A model generated the notes under the pieces. It did no database searches, was not told the DNA's origin, and worked only from the letters and a program-made list of their open reading frames with translations. Below are positions 17,322 to 27,549 of a stretch of DNA of 64,000 bases, one piece after another. This DNA is from Salipaludibacillus keqinensis. GTDB taxonomy: Bacteria > Bacillota > Bacilli > Bacillales > Salisediminibacteriaceae. How positions within the stretch are numbered: the stretch's first letter is position 1; every line of letters starts with the position of its first letter. The position numbers were made by a program, and so were the translations under genes. The stretch spans positions 124,001-188,000 of the forward strand of contig NZ_PDOD01000006.1 in the NCBI RefSeq assembly GCF_003226325.1. Reading direction: 5' to 3'.

Positions 17322-17478
17322 GAGGAAGGGTGAAATGAAAAGTTGGTCTGGACAAGCTCTACCCATGGCAAAAAAGCCCTAATAGCAGTAAGAGCTAATA
17401 AAACATAGAAAATATTCTATTTTGTTCAGGCCCCTCTATATCATTTCACTTAGATATAAAACTAGTCGGCTTCTGCTT

Positions 17479-17601
17479 CTAAGCATGGTAAGTTCCATTC
17501 CCACTAAGCGCTTTCTTCGCTTTTTCTTTTGCTTTATCATTTTCTTTTTTCTGATTTTCCAGCATTTCCTTCGCTAATTTTGATGAATTTGAATCACTCA
17601 T
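17479..17601 (-). CDS. small charged protein, 40 aa
   Basis: ATG 17601 is preceded by CGGAGGAGAG, an excellent SD. The product is rich in Lys and Glu (MSDSNSSKLAKEML followed by a KKENDKAKEKAKKA helix) and ends in SGNGTYHA. It is probably a single helix with no membrane segment. No family recognised. The A/K/E composition recalls small cytosolic or spore-associated peptides, but that is not evidence of function. The codon pattern and SD argue for a real gene. Confidence 0.6.
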   Translation of the reverse strand: MSDSNSSKLAKEMLENQKKENDKAKEKAKKALSGNGTYHA

Positions 17602-17727
17602 TTTCTCTCCTCCGATCTTGTCCATTCTTTTTCAACATTATTTCCGAATCCTCTTATTTTATACAATGAAAAAAGTTTGATGAAGGTGATAGTTATGTAG
17701 AAAAAACTGAGTTCAGAGTCAAAAATG

Positions 17728-17794
17728 GGTTCCGTGGTTCCGGTGACGCTGGTTCCTGGAACCTTCGTTCCGTGAACCCCGGTTCCACGAACCA
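17728..17794. repeat. GGTTCC/GGAACC imperfect palindromic repeat
   Basis: Within 67 bases there are five (G)GTTCC and three (G)GAACC elements, including GGTTCCTGGAACC and GGTTCCACGAACC, with GGTGACG between. It is clearly more GC-rich than its surroundings. The arms can fold into several alternative hairpins. The form resembles dispersed intergenic palindromic repeats of bacilli; no second copy occurs in this window. Confidence 0.6.
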
Positions 17795-17797
17795 AAA

Positions 17798-17824
17798 GCA
17801 GCCGCCCTAAACCAGGACGGCTGC
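17798..17824 (-). terminator. terminator of htpX
   Basis: Stem GCAGCCG / CGGCTGC extended by CC/GG inside, with a T-rich run on the minus strand, 17 bases after the htpX stop. Confidence 0.8.
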
Positions 17825-17841
17825 AACACTACATGATTGTT

Positions 17842-18756
17842 TTATCGTTGTTCAAGTCGAGCAATTCTTTCATCCAAATCTGGGTGGGACGAGAAGAGTT
17901 TCGACATTCCACCTTTACCGCTGATCTTCATCGTTTGGATCGCTGAATCGTCGGTGCGATCTTTAACTGTGGCGCGGTCTACGTGAGCTTTCAACGATCG
18001 AAGAGCATGGGCCATTTTATCTCGGCCTGCTAAATCAGCTCCGCCTCGGTCTGCATGAAATTCGCGGTAGCGGGAGTACGCCATAACGACCATACTTCCA
18101 AGAATCGAAAATAAAATTTGAAAAATAATTATAGCTGCAAAACGAACAATAAATTGCATTTCAGAACGCACGAGGCGAGAAACAAGAATCGCAGCAATTC
18201 GGGAGAAGAAGACAACAAACGTGTTGACCACTCCTTGCAATAACGTCATTGTGACCATATCGCCATTGGCTACGTGGGCGACCTCGTGAGCAATAACCCC
18301 TTCAACCGCATTATCGTCCATGTTATCAAGCAATCCAGCTGAAACTGCAACAAGCGACCTTTTTTTCGAAGGACCGGTCGCAAACGCGTTCACTTCAGGA
18401 GACTGGTAAATGCCCACTTCTGGCATATGAGCCAAGCCTGCAGCGCGAGATAAGCGGTGAACTTTTTCTACTACTGCCTGTTCTCTTCGTGATAGCTGAC
18501 CGTCTGGATCGAGCACTTTCACTTTCATCATTTTCTTCGCTACCCAACGTGATATAGCAAGTGAGAAAAATGATCCTATAAAACCAACGAGCAAACTGAA
18601 TACCATTAACGAAACATAATTAATTCCTAATCCGCCGCTGCCGTCTTCAAACGAACCACTGATATCAGTAAATCGTGTAATGAGTGACCATACAATCACA
18701 ATTGTCGTCATAACAAGAATATTTGTTAAGATGAAAAGCATAAACCTTTTACCCAT
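17842..18756 (-). CDS. htpX: membrane zinc metalloprotease HtpX
   Basis: 304 aa, M48B family. Two N-terminal TM helices (about residues 5-25 and 38-60), the zinc site [13 protein letters not shown] (HExxH, about 149-161), two further TM segments (about 168-218), and the third ligand in [15 protein letters not shown] (E, about 232). Known role in the family: quality control of damaged or misfolded membrane proteins together with FtsH. SD TGGAGGAG precedes ATG. It is monocistronic with a terminator and divergent from nothing close. Confidence 0.95.
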   Translation of the reverse strand: MGKRFMLFILTNILVMTTIVIVWSLITRFTDISGSFEDGSGGLGINYVSLMVFSLLVGFIGSFFSLAISRWVAKKMMKVKVLDPDGQLSRREQAVVEKVHRLSRAAGLAHMPEVGIYQSPEVNAFATGPSKKRSLVAVSAGLLDNMDDNAVEGVIAHEVAHVANGDMVTMTLLQGVVNTFVVFFSRIAAILVSRLVRSEMQFIVRFAAIIIFQILFSILGSMVVMAYSRYREFHADRGGADLAGRDKMAHALRSLKAHVDRATVKDRTDDSAIQTMKISGKGGMSKLFSSHPDLDERIARLEQR

Positions 18757-19036
18757 TCGAACTCCTCCATTTTTTTCGTAATATCCTTGTATAGTTTAAC
18801 ATGATTTCGACTTGGGCAAAGTAAAAAAGCTTTAATATTAAGATTTCTGAAAATTCACATTTGATAAATGATAGTGTACTAGGCATGTGTTGGATCATAC
18901 TGAAAAAATCCTAACTTCTTTTTTCCGTTCTAAAGCCCTTGCACTCATTTTATGGATAAAAGTCATGCCTTTAACGGTTTATAATTTAGAGAGGAAGCTT
19001 TTCCAGCTAGGTTTCTTCGTTCCTGTTCTATTTTTT

Positions 19037-19216
19037 CTATTTATCAGTCGAATCGGTCCCTTTGATTCCTTTTTCAATTTTCAGTTTCTCCAATTCAATA
19101 CGCTTTTCTTCTACTCTTAGTTCCCGCTCTTTTAACCTGAATTTTTTCTTACTCTCGTAGGCGCCAAAAAGATAAACGATCAATACAATTAAAACAATAT
19201 AAAAAAAGAAATCCAT
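19037..19216 (-). CDS. small membrane-anchored coiled-coil protein, 59 aa
   Basis: ATG 19216 is preceded by GGGGAGGTCAAGAA. Residues 3-20 form a single TM helix (FFFYIVLIVLIVYLFGAY), followed by a strongly charged helix with K/R/E heptads (KFRLKERELRVEEKRIELEK) and a short tail. It looks like a one-pass N-in anchor with a cytoplasmic coiled coil. Family unknown. Composition, SD and lack of any competing gene on the opposite strand support it as real. Confidence 0.6.
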   Translation of the reverse strand: MDFFFYIVLIVLIVYLFGAYESKKKFRLKERELRVEEKRIELEKLKIEKGIKGTDSTDK

Positions 19217-19368
19217 TTCTTGACCTCCCCTTCTTGTACTCGGTACGATTTTTTAAATAATTATACCATATCCCTTCCAAAAAGTTCCTCCGATCTTACC
19301 AGCCAACCCTTCAGCAGATTTGTGATAGAGTAAATGAATGAATTCAGTTATTAGAAAAGAGGATTTAT

Positions 19369-20739
19369 ATGAAAGAACGACTTTACGAACGACTCTACCT
19401 CTTTTACTCCGGGGTGTTAGGCCTTTATATTATTAATTTATTTTTAGAGAAAATCTGGTTGGCACATACGGTAGGTTTCTTAGCTATGGTCATGCTAGCG
19501 GTTTCGTTCGGACGAGCGTCGAAGCTATTTAGGATTCTTGGTAGTGCATTTATCGTCAGCGGATTAATAATGTATATATCCTCCGGGCTACCCTTTTATA
19601 GATTGCCGCTGTTTCTCACTTCCAATATGCCTCTCTTGGCCTTCTTGATGCTCCTTCCATGGATCAACAGTGTAGTGCATGTTGGGAAGTACGACCAGCA
19701 AATCAACGGTCTAATGAAAGAAAACGTTGATAACCTTGGAAGCCTGTATTATCGAAGTCTATTTACAACCTATATTCTTATGACTTTTCTTAACTTGTCA
19801 GCCGTGAATTTGTCACAAGGTGTGTTATTGAAAAGCATGAAAAACGTAAATAAAACGGTGCGTGACATCTTTATTAGTAAGACAACCGTTCGAGCTTTTG
19901 CCTTAGCACTTATATGGAGTCCGATGGAGGTGATCGTTGCCATAACCGTCGATGCCACTGGTGTGAGCTACTTGACTTACCTTCCGTGGCTTGTGTTTAT
20001 TTCATTTATCGCTCTGGCCCTTGACGCTTTTGTTGGAAGATACCGATTCAAAGGGGTGCCATTTGAAGCAGCCGATCCCAGCACAGCACCCCCAGTCCCA
20101 TTAAAAAAAATCGTTCAGCAAATTTTAAAACTGTTTTTCGCTTTAAGCTTGTTTCTGACTACAGTCCTTACGATTAGTCGTTTATTTGATTTGAACTTTA
20201 TCCTTGCTGTAACACTTGTCATCTTACCTTTCTCCAGCCTTTGGGCCATCTTGATTAAACGATGGTATTTGTTTAGAGTTTTCGGCTTTGAGGTGTGGAA
20301 AGCTCGTACAAATCACATGCAAAACTTTGTCATCTTGTTTATTTCTCTCGCATTTTTCACAAACAGTTTAAGTGAAACAGGGATGGTGGATTATGTGCAG
20401 CGGCCATTTTTGATGTTTAATGACTATCCAGTAGTCATTCTCACCCTCATTCTCGTGACTTATTTACTCATGGCTATGATTGGCGTCCATCCCATTGGTA
20501 CCATTGCCATCTTATTAGAAGTACTAACTCCATTGTTTGATGTCTTTAACCCAGCAGGTATTGGCATTGTACTAATCGTCGGTGCGCTCGCTACGGCCTC
20601 TTCAGGAACTTACGGGGTCACGGTTACCATGACGTCAATGAATACACAACAGAATCCTTATCGGATTACGTTAAGGAACTTGCCGTTCACATTGTTTTTC
20701 GGCTCAATTGGCATCTTAATCGCCTTAATTATTATTTAG
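19369..20739 (+). CDS. polytopic membrane protein, possible ion-transporter superfamily member
   Basis: 456 aa with about 11-12 hydrophobic helices. Two internal segments look like re-entrant regions of the ArsB/NhaD/SLC13 type: ALIWSPMEVIVAITVDATG (about residues 183-201) and ALATASSGTYGVTVTMTSMN (about 408-427), each with the helix-break pattern S/T-P or S-G-T-Y-G. HPIGTIAILLEVLTP precedes the second. The two-fold layout fits an ion transporter; the substrate is unknown. Start ATG 19369 with AAAAGAGGA upstream. It stands alone. Confidence 0.55.
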   Translation: MKERLYERLYLFYSGVLGLYIINLFLEKIWLAHTVGFLAMVMLAVSFGRASKLFRILGSAFIVSGLIMYISSGLPFYRLPLFLTSNMPLLAFLMLLPWINSVVHVGKYDQQINGLMKENVDNLGSLYYRSLFTTYILMTFLNLSAVNLSQGVLLKSMKNVNKTVRDIFISKTTVRAFALALIWSPMEVIVAITVDATGVSYLTYLPWLVFISFIALALDAFVGRYRFKGVPFEAADPSTAPPVPLKKIVQQILKLFFALSLFLTTVLTISRLFDLNFILAVTLVILPFSSLWAILIKRWYLFRVFGFEVWKARTNHMQNFVILFISLAFFTNSLSETGMVDYVQRPFLMFNDYPVVILTLILVTYLLMAMIGVHPIGTIAILLEVLTPLFDVFNPAGIGIVLIVGALATASSGTYGVTVTMTSMNTQQNPYRITLRNLPFTLFFGSIGILIALIII

Positions 20740-20762
20740 TTCAGCCCGCAATCCCGTTAATG

Positions 20763-20791
20763 TTGACATTTAGAAGTCTTCAACTTAAGAT
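20763..20791 (+). promoter_or_regulatory. sigma-A promoter of the ABC-F gene
   Basis: TTGACA, 17-base spacer, TAAGAT. Transcription would start near 20798, giving a leader of about 280 nt before the ABC-F start. Confidence 0.65.
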
Positions 20792-20827
20792 AAGGATAAT
20801 TCATAGAAAAGAGAGGTACCTTATACG

Positions 20828-20839
20828 ATGAAGCTGTAA
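20828..20839 (+). CDS. candidate three-codon leader peptide (M-K-L)
   Basis: ATG AAG CTG TAA preceded by GAGAGG 11 nt upstream, within the ABC-F leader. It is followed by an inverted repeat (AATCCTAT at 20838-20845 and ATAGGATT at 20885-20892) that overlaps the stop. Such minimal ORFs act as ribosome sensors in attenuated antibiotic-resistance genes; that role here is inference. Confidence 0.4.
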   Translation: MKL

Positions 20840-21047
20840 TCCTATATTTCCAGACATGATTTTAATGATTAATCTTTTGTCTAGATAGGATTCGTGTGCC
20901 ATTTTTAGGTAGCTCTTATGAATAATTAGTAAAAAGACTTTCCTATACTCTGTAATAATAGGCCTTCGCGACAGGTCTTGTTTTCTTTAATGCTATACAC
21001 AGAGAATCGGAGTTGTCTCTTTGCGCACACCTAAAACAATCACTCAT

Positions 21048-21076
21048 CCTCTCTAGCACTATAGGGAGGTTTTTTT
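21048..21076 (+). terminator. attenuator hairpin that also hides the ABC-F ribosome binding site
   Basis: Stem CCTCTCTA / TAGGGAGG (8 bp, one U-G pair) with a 6-nt loop is followed by T7, and the start codon is the very next base. The 3' arm is the SD (AGGGAGG). One structure therefore can both terminate transcription and block initiation. Confidence 0.75.
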
Positions 21077-22690
21077 ATGCTTTTATTAGAAGCAACTCAT
21101 ATCGAAAAAAGTTACGCTGACCGGCTCATCATCAAGGCAGAGCAACTCCATGTGTATGATGGAACACGAATTGGTATTGTTGGAAAAAACGGAGAAGGAA
21201 AGTCTACCCTGTTAAAAATTCTCGTCGGAGAGTTGGAGCCTGATACAGGTGTCGTCAAACATTTAGTAGCTGAAGCGTATATTCCTCAGTTACAAGAGCT
21301 AAATGATGCTCCTTCAAATCATCGTCAGCTTCATCAATGGCACGTCACAGAGCAAGATGGATTAAGCGGTGGCGAACAAACTAGGAAGAAAATCGCCACT
21401 GCTCTAGCTTCTGGAGCTAGACTTATCTTTGCGGACGAACCTACGAGCCACCTCGACGTTGAGGGGATTCAACTATTTGAAGAAGAAATGCTCGCTTTTG
21501 ACGGAGCCTGTATACTTATCTCGCATGATCGGGAACTGTTAGATCGAATCTGCACAACCATTTGGGAAGTGGACAACGGTACGGTCACTTTGTATCAAGG
21601 AAATTATTCTGACTACGCTGAACAAAAAAGTCATTCACAAGAGCGCAACTGGTTCGAATACGAGCAGTATAAAAAAGAAAAAGAACGGTTAACCGTTGCA
21701 AAACAAGAAAAGTCTCAGCGGTCTTCCTCCTTACGAAAAGCGCCGAGACGAATGGGGAATTCTGAGGCTAGGCTGCATAAACGCAGTGTTGGAAAGCAAA
21801 AGGCTAAATTGGATAAGAGTGGGAAAGCGATCCAATCTCGCATCGATCAGCTTGAGAAGAAGGAAAAGCCGAGAATGGATTCAGAGGTTACGTTTGACCT
21901 AGCAGAGTTCCCTCTCATTCACAGCCGAACAGCTGTATCCTTTGACCATCTCACCGTCTCAGCCGGTGAAAATATGCTCGTTCATAACTTCACCGCTTCA
22001 ATTAAAACGGCGTCAAAAGTAGCTGTTATTGGAAAAAATGGCGCAGGCAAATCCACTTTATTGAGCATGCTTGCTACTAACGCCGAAGGGATTCAATTAG
22101 CTAAGCCTGTTCGAATCGGCTATTTCTATCAACAGTTAGAAAACCTTGATGAGAACCTGACAATTTTAGAAAATGTCATGGCTTCCAGTCCTTTTTCACA
22201 AGAATTTAACCGTACGATTTTAGCTAGGCTTCAATTTACAAAAGAAGATGTGTATAAGCCTGTTCATTATTTAAGCGGGGGTGAAAGGGTAAAGGCAGCT
22301 TTAGCAAAAGTTTTCTTAGGAGATTATAATGTCCTGCTTCTAGATGAGCCGACCAACTTCTTAGACTTATCTACGAAAGAAGCCTTGCAACAAGTGTTAA
22401 AGCAATATCCAGGAACGATCATTTTCGTTACACACGACCGATATTTTATTCGCCAACTAGCTGATGACGTTCTAGAAATCAAAGACAGGAAAGCCTCTTT
22501 AAAAGCTCTAAATGACATAAATAGTCCAGAAAAAACGGCCGAAGAAGAAAAAGAAGAGATGAGCGCACTAGCTGTCGACATGAAGTTAACGGAAGTGTTA
22601 AGCAAAATGACAGAACTGGGCACTGAATCAGAAAAGGACTGGTTAGAAGTAGAATACTCTAGATTAATGAATATTAAGAAAAACCTCTAA
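21077..22690 (+). CDS. ABC-F ribosomal protection ATPase (VmlR/Msr/Vga-like)
   Basis: 537 aa, two ABC domains and no membrane domain. Domain 1: Walker A GKNGEGKST (about residues 36-44), signature LSGGEQTRKK (about 96-105), Walker B LIFADEPTSHLD. Domain 2: Walker A GKNGAGKST (about 319-327), signature LSGGERVKAAL, Walker B LLLDEPTNFLD. The linker (about 190-270) is long and rich in Lys/Arg, as needed to reach the peptidyl-transferase centre. The short first domain without a full arm insertion and the overall length match VmlR/Vga-type proteins that release macrolide-lincosamide-pleuromutilin drugs from ribosomes. It is preceded by an attenuator, typical of drug-induced control. Confidence 0.88.
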   Translation: MLLLEATHIEKSYADRLIIKAEQLHVYDGTRIGIVGKNGEGKSTLLKILVGELEPDTGVVKHLVAEAYIPQLQELNDAPSNHRQLHQWHVTEQDGLSGGEQTRKKIATALASGARLIFADEPTSHLDVEGIQLFEEEMLAFDGACILISHDRELLDRICTTIWEVDNGTVTLYQGNYSDYAEQKSHSQERNWFEYEQYKKEKERLTVAKQEKSQRSSSLRKAPRRMGNSEARLHKRSVGKQKAKLDKSGKAIQSRIDQLEKKEKPRMDSEVTFDLAEFPLIHSRTAVSFDHLTVSAGENMLVHNFTASIKTASKVAVIGKNGAGKSTLLSMLATNAEGIQLAKPVRIGYFYQQLENLDENLTILENVMASSPFSQEFNRTILARLQFTKEDVYKPVHYLSGGERVKAALAKVFLGDYNVLLLDEPTNFLDLSTKEALQQVLKQYPGTIIFVTHDRYFIRQLADDVLEIKDRKASLKALNDINSPEKTAEEEKEEMSALAVDMKLTEVLSKMTELGTESEKDWLEVEYSRLMNIKKNL

Positions 22691-22772
22691 ACTAAAAATC
22701 AAAAGAGGGTTCCCAACACGCCCCGATGGCTCAGGACGAAAACCGGAGGGGTCTTGAGGAAAATAGAATTGC

Positions 22773-22812
22773 AAAGTGTGTCCCAGAAGGTTGTACTTTT
22801 GGGACACACTTT
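22773..22812. repeat. intergenic hairpin, possible terminator of the ABC-F gene
   Basis: Perfect 13-bp stem AAAGTGTGTCCCA / TGGGACACACTTT with a 14-nt loop, 80 bases after the ABC-F stop. The T-tract is weak, so it may act as an mRNA stabiliser or a weak bidirectional terminator. Confidence 0.55.
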
Positions 22813-22954
22813 GCTGGTGAAAGCCTCTATAACCGACCTTGGCCTAGAAGGACGACTAAATGGGTTTCTCTCTTGAACCACACTGTTAAATGATTGCCAA
22901 TATAGTCTTCTTATATTTATTTTCCCTATAGCAGGGACGGAACTATATATATGG

Positions 22955-24598
22955 CTATTGAACCTTTTCTTTGTAAGCGATGGATTCCTGTTTTAATTTA
23001 AATTTTTGAATTTTCCCTGACGCCGTCATAGGATATTCCTCACAAAAGACAATGTATTTAGGAATTTTGTAACTGGCAATGCGCCCATGGCAATATTCCC
23101 TAATGTCATTTTCTGTAGCTTTTTTTTCTCCTTTTAAGCGAATCCATGCAACGACTTCCTCCCCGTATTTCTCGTCTGGCACACCGACTATCTGAACATC
23201 AAGAATACTCGGATGCTCGTAAAGAAACTCTTCTATTTCTCGAGGATATATATTCTCGCCTCCACGGATGATCATGTCTTTTAACCGTCCGGTGATTTTG
23301 AAGTAACCGCTTTCATCTTTGACTGCTAAATCGCCAGTGTAAAGCCAGCCTTCTGAATCAATCGCACGATCCGTTTCTTCTTCATTATTATAATACCCCT
23401 TCATCACGTGGTAGCCGCGGGTAATTAACTCACCCTGTACACCGGGCTCCACTTCTTCATTCGTGCCTGGAGTAACCACCTTCGCTTCCACATTTGGAAG
23501 AACTTTACCAACCGTTGATACGCGAACCTCAATCGGGTCGTCAGTTCTTGTTTGAGTAATAACCGGTGAAGATTCCGTCTGACCGTATGCAATTGTAATT
23601 TCAGAAGCACCCATTTTTTCAACAACTGCCTTCATCACTTCCGTTGGGCAGTTTGAGCCAGCCATGATGCCCGTCCTTAACGACGACAAGTCATATTTAT
23701 CAAAATCAGGGTCATTCAACTCAGCAATAAACATCGTTGGTACTCCATGAAGGGCTGTACAACGTTCTTTTTCCACAGCTGTCAACACGTCTTTCACATT
23801 GAATTCTTGCACAGGTACTACCGTTGCCCCCACATTAATGCTGGCAAGAATACCAAGAACACAGCCAAAACAATGGAAGAAAGGTACTGGAATACACATC
23901 CTATCTTCACTGGTCAATTTCATGCTTTCAGCAATATTTAACCCGTTGTTAACGATGTTGTTGTGGGTAAGCATGACCCCTTTCGGAAAACCTGTCGTAC
24001 CAGAAGTGTACTGCATATTAATCGTATTGTCAGGATTCAGACTGTTCATTCTCTCATCTAGTTGATCATCTGTGATGTTGTCTTTCCTTGCGAGGATCTC
24101 GTCCCAGCTGAATACGCCGGGATAACGGTTATCACCTAATACAATGACATTCTTTAAATTCGGCAAACGTTTAGATTGAAGCTTTCCAGGCTCAGATGTT
24201 TTCAACTCGGGTACGATCTCGTAAAGCATGTCAATGTAGGAGGTGTCCCTATATTGTTCCATTAAGATGAACGTGGATGTATCAGACTGCCTTAGTAAAT
24301 ACTCCAATTCTGCCTTACGGTAACTTGTATTCACTGTGACGAGTACGGCCCCCATTTTTCCCGTTGCAAACTGGCTCGTAATCCATTCTGGCCGGTTTGT
24401 AGCCCAAATGGCCACATGATCGCCTGCCTCTATGTTAAGAGCCATTAGACCTTTTGCAGCATCGCGACAAACATGATCAAACTGCCCGTATGACCAACGC
24501 AGACCCCGATCTGGATAGACCACCGCATCATGATTGGGCCGCTCTTTTGCCATATTCTCAAGCAATTTCCCAATAGTGACATGCTTAATTTCTGCCAA
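22955..24598 (-). CDS. AMP-binding acyl-CoA synthetase (fatty acid CoA ligase)
   Basis: 547 aa, adenylate-forming enzyme. Motif order: MQYTSGTTGFPKGVMLTH (P-loop A3, about residues 195-212), AYGQTESSPV (A5, about 338), GWLYTGDLAV (A7, about 420), GRLKDMIIRGGENIYP (A8, about 438) and MTASGKIQKF (A10 with catalytic Lys, about 530). It activates a fatty acid to acyl-AMP, then to acyl-CoA, in the cytoplasm. Its overall form resembles YngI and FadK-type medium/long-chain ligases. It is transcribed alone; a FadR-like palindrome lies about 60 bases upstream. Confidence 0.9.
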   Translation of the reverse strand: MAEIKHVTIGKLLENMAKERPNHDAVVYPDRGLRWSYGQFDHVCRDAAKGLMALNIEAGDHVAIWATNRPEWITSQFATGKMGAVLVTVNTSYRKAELEYLLRQSDTSTFILMEQYRDTSYIDMLYEIVPELKTSEPGKLQSKRLPNLKNVIVLGDNRYPGVFSWDEILARKDNITDDQLDERMNSLNPDNTINMQYTSGTTGFPKGVMLTHNNIVNNGLNIAESMKLTSEDRMCIPVPFFHCFGCVLGILASINVGATVVPVQEFNVKDVLTAVEKERCTALHGVPTMFIAELNDPDFDKYDLSSLRTGIMAGSNCPTEVMKAVVEKMGASEITIAYGQTESSPVITQTRTDDPIEVRVSTVGKVLPNVEAKVVTPGTNEEVEPGVQGELITRGYHVMKGYYNNEEETDRAIDSEGWLYTGDLAVKDESGYFKITGRLKDMIIRGGENIYPREIEEFLYEHPSILDVQIVGVPDEKYGEEVVAWIRLKGEKKATENDIREYCHGRIASYKIPKYIVFCEEYPMTASGKIQKFKLKQESIAYKEKVQ

Positions 24599-24654
24599 CT
24601 GAATTCCCCCTTGTATAAATGAAGTAACATCCTTCAGTCATGCTAGACCTCTGC

Positions 24655-24672
24655 TGACTGAGCACTCGCTCA
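24655..24672. promoter_or_regulatory. candidate FadR (TetR-type) operator
   Basis: TGACTGAGCACTCGCTCA: TGAxxGA and TCxxTCA arms arranged like the B. subtilis FadR box (TGAATGAnTAnTCATTCA), with several mismatches. It is about 57 bases upstream of the acyl-CoA synthetase start, where FadR would repress fatty acid degradation. Confidence 0.4.
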
Positions 24673-24914
24673 TAAACAATGATCACATATATTATATTCT
24701 AAATATTTAGATATTTAAAGAGGCTATTGGATTTATTTGTATGTATTTATAAACAGCCACCCGCTCTCTTCACATTAAATCAACTTCTCCGTCTGTTAGT
24801 TCCAGTCATCTTCATACCATACCCGCTCTTTCAGCCTGAATTTTTCTTACTTTAGCTTCAGCTTTGATCGTCATAAGTAAACGTTTCAAGGGGATTTCTT
24901 GTCTAAAAACGCTT

Positions 24915-24953
24915 AAAACCGAGACTGCCACATTATAGGTGGTCCCGGTTTTA
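24915..24953 (-). terminator. terminator of gdhA
   Basis: Stem AAACCGGGACCACC / GTGGCAGTCTCGGTTT (paired outer and inner segments with a small internal loop), T4 on the minus strand, directly after the gdhA stop. Confidence 0.75.
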
Positions 24954-24963
24954 TTTGAAACTT

Positions 24964-26352
<1,389 letters not shown>

Positions 26353-26517
26353 TCACTCCCTCATGTGTAATTTATATGGAAATAAAATATAGCTAATTAT
26401 CTTTATTGTTAGATTTTCTACTATTCTGTATTTTATAATTAAAGGAATCATCTAAACAATATCAACAATCGATAAAATCAATGCTTTTTTTAGATCGATT
26501 AGAAAGAAGGGGTTATT

Positions 26518-27420
26518 ATCGAACTGAGGCAAATCAAATATTTCATGGAAGTAGCTACTCGTGAGCATATGACAGAAGCTGCTCATAGCCTTCATGTAGC
26601 ACAGTCAGCTGTGAGCAGACAAGTCGTCAATTTAGAGAAAGAATTAGGGGTGGATTTATTTATTCGTGAAGGTAGGAGATTGAAATTAACGCCTATTGGC
26701 AAGATTTTTCTTGAACGAATCTCTCATGCTATGAATGTTATCGATAATGCGACGCGGGAAGTATCAGAGTATTTAGAGCCTGAAAAAGGAACGCTGCGTA
26801 TAGCTTTCCCTATCAGTTTAGCCGCACACACTCTGCCGACAGCTATCTCTTCTTTCCGCATGCAATATCCAGAAGTTAAATTTCAGTTGAAGCAGGGGCT
26901 TTACAACGACTTGATCGACGGGGTTGTGAAAGGAGACTTCAATTTGGCCTTGATCGGTCCGGTTCCAATGAATGAGAATAGAGTGAAAAGGAAAATATTG
27001 TTTACAGAAAATGTAGTCGCTTTATTGCCAATTCATCACCCTTTAGCGGATAGATCCTCGCTTAGGCTTTGGGAACTGAAAGACGATCCTTTTGTGTTGT
27101 TACCGAAAGGCTTTGTCTTTCGAGATATCGTAATTAATGCGTGTAAAGAACTTGGGTTTTCTCCGCACGTAGCTTTTGAAGGGGACGATATTGACGCATT
27201 AAAGGGGCTGGTAGCAGCAGGACTTGGAGTAACACTAATGCCTGAGGTAACATTAGTAGACAGCCTTTTCCGTTCAACCGTTAAGGTACCAGTGGTCGAA
27301 CCGAACGTAACTCGTACCGTCGGAGTTATTACACCAAAAGAGCGGGTTCTGTTACCCACCGAACAACTATTCTATGAATTTATTCAAAACTTCTTCGTTC
27401 GACTTAGTGGGTTTAAATAA
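26518..27420 (+). CDS. gltC: LysR-type regulator GltC, start codon ATC
   Basis: Full-length alignment in memory to B. subtilis GltC (300 aa): ELRQ-KYFMEVA-REH, then the HTH LHVAQSAVSRQV, then KLTPIGK. In B. subtilis GltC activates gltAB in response to glutamate/2-oxoglutarate balance. The conserved ELRQ begins at 26521, and the only codon that can supply residue 1 is ATC 26518 (or ATT 26515). AAGGGG (26507-26512) gives 5-nt spacing to ATC. The first ATG (26545) would delete nine conserved residues of the HTH domain. With ATC the product is 300 aa, exactly the B. subtilis length. C-terminal effector-binding domain intact (about 90-290). Confidence 0.88.
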   Translation: MELRQIKYFMEVATREHMTEAAHSLHVAQSAVSRQVVNLEKELGVDLFIREGRRLKLTPIGKIFLERISHAMNVIDNATREVSEYLEPEKGTLRIAFPISLAAHTLPTAISSFRMQYPEVKFQLKQGLYNDLIDGVVKGDFNLALIGPVPMNENRVKRKILFTENVVALLPIHHPLADRSSLRLWELKDDPFVLLPKGFVFRDIVINACKELGFSPHVAFEGDDIDALKGLVAAGLGVTLMPEVTLVDSLFRSTVKVPVVEPNVTRTVGVITPKERVLLPTEQLFYEFIQNFFVRLSGFK

Positions 27421-27549
27421 AAAATTATTTAAGCTCAGGACACGTATAAAACACAAACATTTAATATTTCGGAAGATTTGAAGCTAAGAGAACGACCCTA
27501 TAATGTGAAGATTAAGTTAGAGTATAGGAGAAGAGGAAGTCTATCATAT
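27421..27549. other. intergenic region downstream of gltC
   Basis: AT-rich, no small gene with an SD and no clear hairpin until the terminator of the peptide gene at 27550. Confidence 0.4.

Larger units (their letters stand above)
24599..24963. other. intergenic region
   Basis: It contains the FadR-like site upstream of the acyl-CoA synthetase and the gdhA terminator. The remaining stretch (about 24680-24910) holds no gene with an SD that I can support. Confidence 0.5.

Noticed and set aside
17598-17795. Leftward frame reading VRGTGVHGTKVPGT
   Set aside because: It is produced by the GGTTCC repeat array; no SD, low complexity.
18887-19120. Rightward frame of 77 codons
   Set aside because: No SD; opposite the 59-aa membrane-anchored gene, which has a good SD and a coherent TM plus coiled-coil design.
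24700-24910. Possible small gene (ATG ACG ATC AAA...) on the minus strand
   Set aside because: About 20 codons without a proper SD and no recognisable product.
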